NCBI RefSeq assembly: GCF_031877795.1
Contig: NC_133971.1
Coordinates: forward strand, 50,211,642-50,275,641
Source: Strix aluco
Lineage: Eukaryota; Chordata; Aves; Strigiformes; Strigidae
Direction of reading: 5' to 3'
Length of the DNA: 64,000 bases
Shown here: positions 53,953-64,000 of the stretch, in pieces
How the letters are laid out: each line of letters opens with the position of its first letter
Position numbering within the stretch: position 1 is the stretch's first letter
The notes under the pieces: model-generated
What the model saw: only the letters and a program-made list of their open reading frames with translations
Told to the model about the DNA's origin: nothing
The model's database searches: none
Translations under genes and position numbers: made by a program

Positions 53953-56900
53953 GTACAAAACACCCCGGAGCAGGGAGCCCCCGGCGCCGCGCCCCTCACC
54001 GCGCAAGCGGGGCAGAGCCGCGGACGGCGGGCAAGGGCCGCCGGGGCGCCGGGCGGACGCTCCCCCGCGGCCCGACTTGGCCCACAGCCCCTCCGGCAGC
54101 GCCCCGCTGGGGCGGGGGGACGAGGGGGGGATGGCAAAGGCCCCCCGGGGCGGGGGGGACAGGGGACCGTGGCGCTCCGCGGTGCTCCGCGGCGGGGGCG
54201 GGGAGCGGGCGGGACGGCGGCGGCCAATGGCGGCACCGGCGGGCTCGGGCGGGCGGTCGCCCTGCACCCGGCACCGGTGGGGTCCCCCGGCTGCGGTCCT
54301 GCGGGCCCGGCCTGCCGGGAGTGAGGGTACGCGGTCCCCCGGCTGCGGTCCTGTGGGGTACGCCCGTCCTCGCCCCGGCGGGACCGGCGCGCAGGACCGC
54401 AGCCGGGGGACCGCCGGGGTAATCCGCGGAGGAGACAGAAACGTGCCGAAGCAACCAAAAAAAGTGAAAAGAAAAAAGAAAAAGCCCCAAAAGAAGCATG
54501 TCGGCAGCAGAAACCGCGGCGCGGGGGCTGCGCGGCGTGCAGGGGTGGGGGAGCAGACCGCTCCAAAGTGGGTGTCTAGTGTCTGTGGTGGAGCCGGTGC
54601 GTGTATTCCCGGCATTACCGGTGGGTCGGGAACCGTCTCTCCCCCAACCCTTTCCTCCTCCAGGACAGTGCAGGTCGAGGCTTTTTGCTGCTTGCCAGGA
54701 GGAAGGAAAATACCTGTTAGGGTTTTAAGTCTCTCCTACTTCGCTAACAACTGATTTATTCCTGCCACTGCTGGCTTCCCCGTCTTAAATTTCAATATAA
54801 ATACATTTCATTTGAGTACTTCCTTTAAAATAACCAAGAAAAATCCCCCAACTTTTCCTTTTAACCTTGCTCTCATGAAAGCATCATTCTGGCTTGACTT
54901 TTTTTTAGCCTCCTTTCACCTCTTGTTGACTATCCTCCATTCAGAACAAATGGTGAAATTTCTAACAGAACATAGAGAACTAAGAATCGGAAAAACAAAG
55001 TGTGCTAACATTAGAAGTATGGATGACAGCCTGGGTTTTTTTTGGGCAGCCAGACCTGCTGTACAGAAATAACAGCACTTGAAAAGTTCAGTCAAATGCC
55101 AGCATTGATTGCTTATGTTCTGACATCATAATAAAAATATTCTACCTAATATACGCTCAAACAGTGGATGCAGTGAGAGGCAGCATATAGGTACATGTTA
55201 TGCTTTGAAAGTAATTTTTTATGACCATCTTATCTTGAGTAAAATAGAGTGGTCTTATGGGGAAACTAATCAAAAAAACCCACTCAGTTGACATCAGTGC
55301 GCTTTCTGTGTGCCCATGTTTCAATCTTTTAGGCGAGAGTGAGGCATCCTGTCATCAGCATAAGTATTTGCTTTACTTGGCAAAGTAAAGTGCAAATAGT
55401 CATGACTAAAGCTAAAATGAAATCAGAAGGTCCCACTGGGATACTTGCACCATAACAGCTAGAAACACCAGTCCCAGGTCAGAAGACCCCCACTACAGAA
55501 AGTAATGTATAGAGCAAAATCCCAGTCCCTTCTCTAGTGAACTTTTCAATAGAATGAGACGACTGGTAGCCCGAGGGAGCCCTGCAGGAGAGTACAAGGA
55601 AACAAGCATAAGATGTTGCTATAAAGATGTTTTCAAGCCCTGAGAGCAAATCACTGTCTAGAACATGCATATCGATAAAAAGCCTTCAGAATCAAGCTTA
55701 TTCTGTGCCACCTGTATATTAGCACATGAAAAATCTGTGAGAAATCTTGCTCTGATAAAATTTGTTTGAAAGTAGGTGCTGGCAGAAGTTACCTCACAGG
55801 TGTTTTATCCACATACGAATGCTACAGTTCAAGACATAGAACTTTCAGGAACAGAGTAGGAGGACCATGTACGGAAAGCCTGACATCTTCTTTCTTTGGG
55901 TTTTTTGGCTTTGTACAAATGAGTGCTGCATAATGGAAGGAAAGCCAAGAATATCTGAAAAGGGGCTGCAGAAGAATGTAACCATGTATTTTTCTTGTTT
56001 CATTGCAGTCCTCTGTTTCTAATTATAAGCCAGCTGCTGAAGTGACTTCATTCAATAACTATTTTGATTTGATCCTGTCTACCACCCTAGTCTCAGACTC
56101 ACAGTTCCTAAACTCCAATCATTATGTAATTCAAAAGCATTATTATAAAATATTAAATATGTCAATTTTTTCCCCAGAAAAAGAACAAAAGGCTTCTTAC
56201 AAAAAAAGAAACTTACAAATACAATTTCTTTTTTTGTCACGTAAAACTTGACTTTCAAGAAAGAGAAGAAAAAGGATTTTTATATGTCCCAAGCTTCCTT
56301 CATAAATATCTTTGTATAATTTTGTCTTTTATAGGCATATCAGTACAGTAAAAAGCAAACACTTTGTATTTCAGGTATACAAGAAATCTTGTGGACAATG
56401 GAAATGGGAAGTTCAACTTGATGATCTTGTGCTGGGGTGAAGGGCATGGCAGGTTCGTATCCAAAGACCATGGTTTTAGCAGACAGATATAAAGCTACTG
56501 TATCTTTCACTGTCATATAAAAAGAGAATAATAATCAACCCTATGTGAGCTATCAGAAAGTGTCTGGAAACTAAGGAGTGCAGAGCTCCTACTGGTATAG
56601 CAGTTCTGAATATTGTCTGTATCTTTTGCAAGTCTGTACCTCATGGACATTTTTAGAGCATTCTTTTGAAAATGCTCTGTTTTTCTAACAAATCTGAGCT
56701 TCTCTCCTGTCAGAGGAAGCTTTTAGTCCCAGAGATGCAGTGGGTCCTGTGGGCAGGCACCCATCCAACACTTGGTTGCAAGAAGCAGGACTTGATGCAG
56801 TTTAAATAGTCTTTGTTCTCTAATGGTATTTAAACCTTGTCTCTGTGACAGGATGAGAAAAATATGTTTGGGTTAGGAATGCAGGTGTTGTGAGGAGGGA

Positions 56901-59900
56901 GCCCCTTTCCAGGAGTACCTGGCTTTCTTTAGGTTCATGTATCCCATTTCCTTCCTCAAAATGGACCACACTGCTGATGTGGTCTCCTGAGTTGTGTACA
57001 CAGACTGTATATGGGGTTCTGTAGTCCTACAAACATGGGGGCAGGATCTGTCCCTTGGAGGGTCTTTCACAAAATGTTGGCTAAAACAAAATACAGAATA
57101 ACAAAACTTGCAGATTTTGACTGTTTATTCTCACATATAAATAGAAAACCTAAGGAGATGTTGGAGCAGTTTTTCACTTGTTTTAATTGAACGTGCAATT
57201 AAACATTTACAGTATTCTATAGGGGAGGCCATGACATTATACTCAGAGGGATATAGGAACCAATACCACTACCTCTACTCCTTCCGGGCTATTCCCACAA
57301 AGCCTTTAATTTATGTCAAACTGTGTTTGAGTTGGATGAGCATTTGCTAGAGCTAGAGTGAGACCACAAGTTGGTTTTGGTTCCTATGTGAGGAGGATCA
57401 AATTGTTCTCATGGCTTGTGGAAGGATCGTGACAACGTGGCATTTGTGAACTGTTCTGTGCCTGAAGCAAGCTCTGCTCTCTTGGCATCTCAGTTTGTAA
57501 GAAACCCTGACATTTGTTTACTGAAAAAGTACAAGTACTGTACAGTACAAGTACTGAAAACTTAGTACAAGTACTAAGATTTTGACTGAAACTCATTAAC
57601 ACTGTACTTCCAGGAGGGTCAAATTCCCCCTTCTCCCTCATCACTGATGAATGGAGAGCTCTCCCTTTGTCTTAATCCCATTGACTTCTATAACAGTTAG
57701 TCCTCTATTTAAAAAACAAAAACAAAACCCCCCAAAACTCAACTAGATATCTACTCCATATGTCTCCTAATGTAGCAATTAAAACATACTTTGGAGCAAG
57801 GAAACAGATCAAGCAAGCAAACAAATCATACCAGATCCTGCTGGTTTGTTCATGTTTTGCCAAATGAGTGAAATTAACAACTTACTGTAGCTAGTTGTAC
57901 TTAGTACTTACTATCAGAGTAAGTACTGCATTTTTTCTTCAACAAATGCCTGGGTGCCCCAGCAGTGAAGAGACCATAGAAATTAAGCAGAAGTTCTCCC
58001 ATGTTTTGGGAGTGAGCATGGTGGATCTGCAAGTATCAGGTATACTTGCAAATTTATACCAATCTCTGCCTGGGGTCACTGTGTAAAGAGTCATTTTGTT
58101 TCTTGGCCCACAAGAGTTTTTATGTTCTGAAGAATTTTTCTGTCTTCCTCCCTTCTCCAGACTTCCTTTGTATTTCCTTGTGGCAAAGTCACAGGTTGAT
58201 CAATATCTGACTCTTTTCCAAGTCCTGCTGTATGTGAGCTTATCTGAATGCATTTCTAAAGTAGCAGTTTTAAGTAGGCATACCTTAGTCACTGAATGTT
58301 TTTTTTCTAAGGCTTTTGTGCATGACCCTTGTGCAATGACACTTGTTTCTAGGGCTATGTCCAGATATAATATACTATGCCATCTGTCCTGTTTGCTGTA
58401 CTGAAATTAAATTTGTGTATCATACTGAGTTTGATTATTCTCTTTACATATATAGCAGCATCCATGATCACACTGACTCACACTGCTTTATGAAGATTCT
58501 CCAGGGAAATCTAAAGGAGACACTGTTTGAATGGCCTGAGAAAAAAGGGAATGGTGAAATGACTAAGAAATCAGAACGAGTTTTGAGGGAAAATCAGTGT
58601 GCCTACATTAATGGTAAGCTATTAAGCTTGTTTTGACAACTACCCATGCATGAGTCTTATTCCTGACAGAGGAGTTCATCTGCTCTCTAGTCTCCTACCT
58701 TTAGCAGTATAATACCAATGGATTTATGCACAGTTTAAGATCATGGCTCTCTAGATTCTGCACAACCTTTTCTTTGGGTTCAGTAAAACAGACAACAAAA
58801 AAATGTCCTTTTAACTCAGTCTTAAGATATTGCAACAATTGTTTGATACTTAAATATGCTGGTTTTCTCCTCTAGACCAAGCAGCCTTCAGCACTGTGTA
58901 CTGAATGACTATATGAAATTGCTTGTAAGCATAGACCTTGAATAGTATATTATGAGAAACAGGGGAACCAAAATTTAGATAGCTTAATCACCGTTATGTT
59001 TTTTCAAAGAAATAATCCTTTTAGTTAGTCATGGAAATACTAGGTCAAAAATGTAAAAGCTGTCTATGGAATAAATTGATCAGCCAGGAGCAGAGGCTTT
59101 TATCCTCAGTGCTACTTCTTGTCCAAATTGACAGAAGACTGTAGTGCTGAAGTGCAGTGTCAGCAGAATTTAAATGTTCAGGTCTACCCAATCTACAAAA
59201 AAAAACGCCTGACTCCACAGATACTGAGAGGTGACTAAGTCTCCACCAGTAAGGCTACCTAGATACCTAAATCCATCCCGTTGCATGTATCTGTAACTAT
59301 CACCACTTTGTGCCACACTGGAGGCCATCCTGGAGTTGCCATCTGGGTGTAACGTATTCTGATGCTATGAAAGATATTGCACATCACGCTGAACAGCAGT
59401 GGGTTCAACAGAACAAAAGCAAAGCATCAGAGAAGGGGGCCATCTGCCTTTTATGTGATGAGTTAAAAACCGGAGCATGCAGCTTGTGGGGCTGAGCTTG
59501 GGAACTCCCCAGCTGGAGGGAGCCTTATGTTGGATTATGGACTAAGACAGGTGAGGGCATTGGGGAAGAAAGATTAGTGCTCCACAGCCCTCTGTTGAAG
59601 GTATGCCACATTAAGTGAAAACACAAAATCCATAGGACAGGAAATGCAAGGAGTTTGACACATCTGCTGATGCTCCCATGCCAGGGATGTGGGTTCTCAG
59701 ACTCAGTCAGGTTTTCCGACCTATACAGTTCTTTTCCGATGCAACCACCCTGTGTGCATTTGATCCAAAGTTTCCTTGGTTGTTTTAAACAAATTTGGTA
59801 TCCAGTTCTCTGAGGCAGTTTGGATCTCTGCCATGTTTCATAACAAATGTTTTGGTTCAAAAGAAACAGGTAAAACAAGTAGAAGGAAAAGACTGACAGT

Positions 59901-62900
59901 GTGTTTATTGCCCTAACTACTTCAATAGTGAGTGACCTTCATGTTTCTATTGTGTGGTTCTTGGTTGTTCTTGTACTTTATTCTTAAAGTTAGAACTCAC
60001 TAAACAGTGTTTATTCAAATCTCCATTAGATGAGCACAGGTTTAAGACTTTTTTCCCCTATGTCCTCTATTTAGATAAACTATGTTAATAACACTTTGGG
60101 CTTACACTTCAAATGTATCAGAGTTAAGAGTGTACTCATGATTCTCAGGGTATCGTGCCTACATTGCACAACACAGGCCTAGGTATTATATAACATATTA
60201 ATTCAAGTACAAAGGCCTGAGTTGTTTTTACAGCAGGGTTATAAATCTAAATTCAAGGTCTCTTTTAAGTAACTGAAAAACTCCACTGTAGTGTAGAATG
60301 GAAATAGTTTTCTTCATGGATGTAATTCTTAGATTTTTATGTAATAGCTTGAATTCTACTCCACCATTGGAGAAAGTACCATTACTTCATTAGTAACCAT
60401 ACAACAGACAGTGCCTTGTTTTATTACATGTTCAATTATGCTTACTATTCAGTTAAGAGTTGGAAGTATGCCAGTCACTACTTATTTGTCACCTTAGTCA
60501 AAAGAGCAGACAAATGAAAAGGCTGTTCTCCAAATGAATAAAATGGAAGGATTAATTAGGAAACAGATGCCTGCAGTAGAAGACAATTATATCTCTGTCC
60601 ATAAGTCCATGCCCCAAATACACGTAGCTGACTTAAATGTGACTGATATCCCCGTCACCAGGATAAGAATTAGCAATACAAAAACTTTTTCCCTGCAATG
60701 TGTCTTGCTAATTTTTAGAAACACAAAGCTTCCTGCTTCTGGAGCATCTGAAACAGCAGCGTACTGCTAGGAAAGTAAATAACCTTGAAGTCCTTTAGGA
60801 ATGGTAGCTAGAAAATTATTGACAGTGTGGCCTTCCTTAAGTATCTCTGGATTTCTATTGGCCTTTATCCTGTAGCAGATAATCCAGAAGTTACATGAAG
60901 TGTGGAAAGCAATAACATATTTTGAATTACCAGTGTATTTAGGAATCTGTGCTAGAGAACAGCAGTCAAAATCCCTGCACTGAGTTACTCATTGCCCATA
61001 AAAGCATGGGCATGCCTAACTGGCTTGCTCATGAGTTTCAGATTAGAAAGCATTTTTACAGGCATCTGAGATCTTGATAAATCTTCCCACTAACACAGCC
61101 TTTTCTTTCATGCCCTCGCTGGTGTAGACTCCATTGGCCTGCACCGTGTGGAGAACATAAGCCACACTGAATCTGCTGTTAGCCTGCATTTGTACAGCCC
61201 ACCCTTCGACAGCTGTAACACCTTTGATCAGAGGACTGGACACAAGCACAAAGTCAAAATGACCTTCTACAGCCAGTTTGGAGAAAGGACTCTCTGTGTA
61301 AGTACGAGATTACATGCTCCCCACCCAGCCCCAGGCTCTGAGCCCCTGTGGGGATGGGCGCAAGGGGCTGCCCTCTTGCCTGCGCAGGGCAGAGCACCAG
61401 TGCCCCATGACAAGCAGGATGTCCAGCAGCCCTGCCTTCTGCGGGGCATCTCTGCACAGAGATAGGACCAGCATAGAACCTGCTTCCAAATACTACTCGA
61501 TTTGTCAATTTGCACCTCCCTCATGTGGAGTTCCCTGCTTTGTAGTTTGACGCCTCCTTGTCAGGAGGAAATTAGTTCCGAGAAGAGTGGAGGATTAATG
61601 AGAATTTTGCTACTAGCTAAGCGTCTTCAGGCAGCAAATGATGGTAAATGCAACCTAGGGAATGGAAAACTGTGAAGCAGCTATATTGTTTTGGCGAACT
61701 TAAGTCATGTGTAACATTTCCTGCCTCAACTGTTCTGCCAAAAAGCATCACATTTCAAGTCAGTTGTTTTAACCCTTGTAGTTTACTGTAAAGTATTCTT
61801 TAATAAATTTATTTGAATTCTTTAAAATTAAAACTTTGACACAGAAAGACTTGCTCTGAGAGTGAGAGTAGGCTGGCTGGCTGTTGTCTGCATTCTTGAG
61901 CAATGCCATGAGATTTTATTTGGATAGAAAAGAAATCTTAAGATCAGCTTTGGGGGACTATGCTAGGACATCTGGGAGAGTTTAATAGGGTTCCTTTTAC
62001 TGCTCTTCCATGCATTGGGGATCATAACTACTTATATGGGGAGAAAAGACAGATTCTTGATGTTCAGCCACAGGGGTTCAAAGACTGTTCAGTTTTGTTA
62101 GATACAGAACACTTTCACTGAAGCCAGAAATTCAGTGCTCAGGAGTTTCCTGGAGTGAGCCCTTACTAAGATCCTGTTAAAGTTTTATATAATCGACAAG
62201 TACCATGTAAATTATTTCTTCGAAGCTTGTCACATTACATGATTGCAACTTTACCAAACAGCTGAAACACAAACTTTGACCTTCCTGAGTTTGAAAGGTC
62301 TTTGAGAAAGTAAACTCAAATTTATAATTCAGATTTTAAAGGGAAATTAACATGGAAAAATATTGAACAAAATTCACATAAGAGTTCAGTGTTTGCTTGC
62401 TTCCTTTTTGTTCTAAGTGTTTCTTGAATATGAAGTATGTAAGATAGCAAGTGAGACTAGACATTTTGACTTGGACTATTTTCCTACTGTTGATCTGCAA
62501 CCATCTGGCAATGTTAGTACCTTTTGTGGGAAACTGGATCTGGCTTACAGCAGAGAGGTAAATCTTAATCATTGGGTCTCTTTCATGAATTCCTGTAAAT
62601 GGAATTCCAGTAAGGGAGAAAGTGGTAGCAAGTCTGGGCCCTCCAGCTGCCTGAAATGACTTCACACTACAAAAACCTTCTGGTCTCAGTGAGGGTTTCT
62701 GGAAAGATGACTGGAAAATCAAACTTTCTTCAGCTTACTAGATCTCAAAAAGACATAGGAAGACAGACAGCTATAAGTTAAAAATACCAAGACAGTAATG
62801 TAAAATATACTTATGTATCTTTTATGAGTGAGAAGATCTGTCTAGCTAAAGCACATTCAGTGCTTCCTCTTTATCTTAAATTTTTCTGCAGGTAAAACAC

Positions 62901-63527
62901 ACAGGTAAATCCCTAGTGGCTTCTGGTCATGATGAAGTTCTAATTAACTAACTCCACTAAATACATAACAAGTTATATAAGCCTTAAAATAGTACGTAGT
63001 ATGTCCAAGGACTTGCCTGTGGAAGTAACTGTTTACGCAGATCAGGTACAAACCATGAGAATACTGATGTGAAATTTCACTGAGAGAAAACTGATTTTGT
63101 CTTGGGTGTCAGAGCACATCAGTTCCTGCTGCCAAGAATTTTGCTGGGAGAGGTGGCTTCTCTTTGCAGCCTGTCTTCCAAGCTGTACATTCAAGCAGTT
63201 TTTGTCAAAACAAAGTAGAGCAGAGTATCAGGCAAAGAAGATAGCTTGAAGGAGGAATCACTCCTCAGCTGTCCCTTCTGCTGTGGGCTTGCTTGTGGTC
63301 ACACAGAGCCAATGAACAAGGTTATTTTGTCAGGTGCATAGTGTCCTCTCTAAAACTAGCAAGGAGTACTGAAAATAAATGCACTGAGTATTTTAAGGCT
63401 CTGAGGTACTCTGGGGGTAAAGGTGCATGCTGAGAACATGAAGTCAGTGGTGACTGTCTCTTTCCGTAAAACAGCAACCTCTCCTCTTTCCTTTTAGGCA
63501 ACAGCAGTGCCACAGGAGAACAACTGA
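53771..63527 (+). CDS. CDO1: Cysteine dioxygenase type 1 (five coding exons)
   Basis: Non-heme Fe(II) cupin enzyme, cytosolic, that oxidises L-cysteine with O2 to cysteine sulfinic acid, the entry to taurine and sulfate synthesis and the main control on cysteine level. Joining 53771-53952, 56375-56452, 58456-58613, 61128-61297 and 63498-63527 gives 618 nt, 205 aa (human 200). The cupin iron ligands are His90 and His92 in [12 protein letters not shown] and His145 in GLHRVEN. The Cys97-Tyr162 pair ([12 protein letters not shown]) that forms the thioether cofactor in mammals is present. Relative to human there is a one-residue insertion at KKGNGEM and a variable C-terminus ending in the shared ENN. 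The first two codons are ATG ATG. The second has the stronger Kozak context (A at -3, G at +4) and would match the mammalian MEQ start, so the protein may be 204 aa. Confidence 0.96.
53953..56374 (+). other. CDO1: CDO1 intron 1
   Basis: A 2.4-kb intron; its first approximately 750 bp are CpG island and include the direct/inverted repeat trio at 54281-54412. The remainder is AT-rich with no recognised element. Confidence 0.8.
54281..54412. repeat. Three copies of a 21-bp GC-rich motif, two direct and one inverted
   Basis: Exact copies of a 21-mer beginning GGTCCCCCGGCTGCGG occupy 54281-54301 and 54333-54353, and its exact reverse complement occupies 54392-54412. The second and third copies can pair as a 21-bp perfect stem around a 38-base loop, and the first copy can compete. 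Lies in the CpG island in CDO1 intron 1. Confidence 0.95.
56375..56452 (+). CDS. CDO1: CDO1 coding exon 2
   Basis: 78 nt: completes Arg61, then [16 protein letters not shown] through CWGEGHG and two bases of Ser87. Acceptor GTATTTCAG, donor GTTCGT (weak but GT). First cupin strand. Confidence 0.95.
56453..58455 (+). other. CDO1: CDO1 intron 2
   Basis: A 2.0-kb AT-rich intron without recognised repeats from known families. It has three copies of AGTACAAGTACT at 57528-57575. Confidence 0.75.
57528..57575. repeat. Three spaced copies of AGTACAAGTACT
   Basis: Copies lie at 57528-57539, 57544-57555 and 57564-57575. Each is itself two AGTAC-type half-sites in near-palindromic arrangement. Related GTACTTAGTACTTAC occurs near 57897. 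Confidence 0.9.
58456..58613 (+). CDS. CDO1: CDO1 coding exon 3 (iron-binding HxH)
   Basis: 158 nt encoding the metal motif [11 protein letters not shown] and on through ENQCAYIN plus one base of Asp140. Acceptor ATATATAG, donor GTAAGC. Carries His90, His92 and the cofactor Cys97. Confidence 0.97.
58614..61127 (+). other. CDO1: CDO1 intron 3
   Basis: A 2.5-kb intron. No recognised coding, RNA or repeat family. A stretch near 59300-59530 is less AT-rich than its surroundings but I cannot assign it. Confidence 0.7.
61128..61297 (+). CDS. CDO1: CDO1 coding exon 4 (third His and cofactor Tyr)
   Basis: 170 nt encoding [15 protein letters not shown] through [11 protein letters not shown]. Acceptor CTGGTGTAG, donor GTAAGT. 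Carries iron ligand His145 and Tyr162 of the thioether pair. Confidence 0.96.
61298..63497 (+). other. CDO1: CDO1 intron 4
   Basis: A 2.2-kb intron. The first 170 bp are GC-richer and keep exon 4's frame open to a stop at about 61465, giving an alternative read-through tail. The rest is AT-rich with nothing recognised. Confidence 0.7.
63498..63527 (+). CDS. CDO1: CDO1 coding exon 5 (terminal, 30 nt coding)
   Basis: After the acceptor TTCCTTTTAG, ten codons read ATAVPQENN and TGA in the correct phase. The ENN ending equals the end of human CDO1, which supports this very short coding part despite little other similarity. Confidence 0.85.
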   Translation, partial: ATAVPQENN

Positions 63528-64000
63528 GAAGCACCAGCATGTGTTTGCATAAGACCTGCTGAATGTTTAACCAGGGACAGAAGACTTGCATGGCTAAGGC
63601 TGACAGCCAGCTGTATTTCTATACCTTGTACATAGGAGTATACTAGGGCAGCTTCCAGGCTACCCGCAGTTCCCCTGAGCGAATGCCAATTATGGGACAT
63701 TAAGCTAACTAGTGCCATAAACTACTTCAGAGGTTAGATGCCTTTTCTTAGGCTCCTGTCAGAATTAAGTAGTTTGTTTTCTGATTCTAGCCTCCTTTTA
63801 ATTCCACTTCTAATACCACACTGAGAAATCAGAAATAGGGTTTTTAAACATCATCTGACACTACTTAATAGTCCTATGTGTATGTATGCTCTCAATGTAA
63901 TTAGTAACTATTATAAACTTCTAAGCTTCCAGTCACTTGTACCTATGGGTAGTACAGTAGATACAACTAGCAGCAGCTTTTGTTTGTTTGTTTTAATTAA
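63528..64000 (+). other. CDO1: CDO1 3' UTR, cut by the window end
   Basis: Begins directly after the TGA. No canonical AATAAA was found before the window ends, so the transcript probably continues past 64000. Confidence 0.65.

Larger units (their letters stand above)
53290..54700. promoter_or_regulatory. CDO1: CpG island and promoter of CDO1
   Basis: An abrupt GC/CpG-rich block covering the upstream region, exon 1 and the first part of intron 1 of CDO1. A TATA-like ATAAAG at 53710-53715, 61 bp before the first ATG, would place transcription start about 30 bp before translation start if used. GC-box-like GGGGCGG motifs lie just upstream (about 53674-53680). Borders are by eye. Confidence 0.75.

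Noticed and set aside
53217-54566. 449-aa minus-strand open frame
   Set aside because: It lies antisense across the CDO1 CpG island and is Pro/Arg/Ala-rich. GC richness removes stop codons; no domain or plausible splice context.

Overview
This is nuclear DNA from a vertebrate, almost certainly a bird. Its genes have GT-AG introns of kilobase size. Its recognisable interspersed repeats are CR1 LINEs carrying the 3'-terminal ATTCTRTG-type octamer repeat, plus one LTR of a type I recognise from bird genomes. AT-rich introns contrast with two sharp GC/CpG-rich promoter islands. Three complete protein-coding genes are present in an order that matches the conserved vertebrate block AP3S1-ATG12-CDO1 (human 5q22-23). 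In birds this block is expected on the Z chromosome, but that is an inference from synteny and is not visible in the sequence.

Layout: (1) 1-5751: sequence downstream of AP3S1, including its probable 3' UTR. (2) 5752-39312, minus strand: AP3S1, six coding exons giving 193 aa, with introns totalling about 33 kb. Intron 4 (15167-25297) holds a 5'-truncated CR1 of about 2.2 kb and two older CR1 scraps. (3) 39313-39606: a compact divergent CpG-island promoter shared with ATG12. It contains two CACGTG E-boxes and a perfect 9-bp inverted repeat with TGACG half-sites. (4) 39607-43181, plus strand: ATG12, four coding exons giving 142 aa. Intron 2 holds a 605-bp solo LTR with a 5-bp target-site duplication and a second CR1 fragment. 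(5) 43182-53700: the ATG12 3' UTR and intergenic DNA with microsatellites. (6) 53771-63527, plus strand: CDO1, five coding exons giving 205 aa, starting in a CpG island whose intron-1 part carries a 21-bp motif twice directly and once inverted. (7) 63528-64000: the start of the CDO1 3' UTR.

Functionally, AP3S1 (cargo sorting to lysosomes and lysosome-related organelles) and ATG12 (autophagosome conjugation system) both serve the lysosomal pathway and share one promoter. CDO1 (cysteine catabolism) is a separate metabolic gene. Exon boundaries were derived by hand from protein similarity, frame and splice consensus. In each gene the exon phases add up to an intact reading frame. I found no clearly novel system. 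The best follow-ups are the shared promoter, the CDO1 intronic repeat trio, the CDO1 terminal micro-exon, and the LTR insertion.
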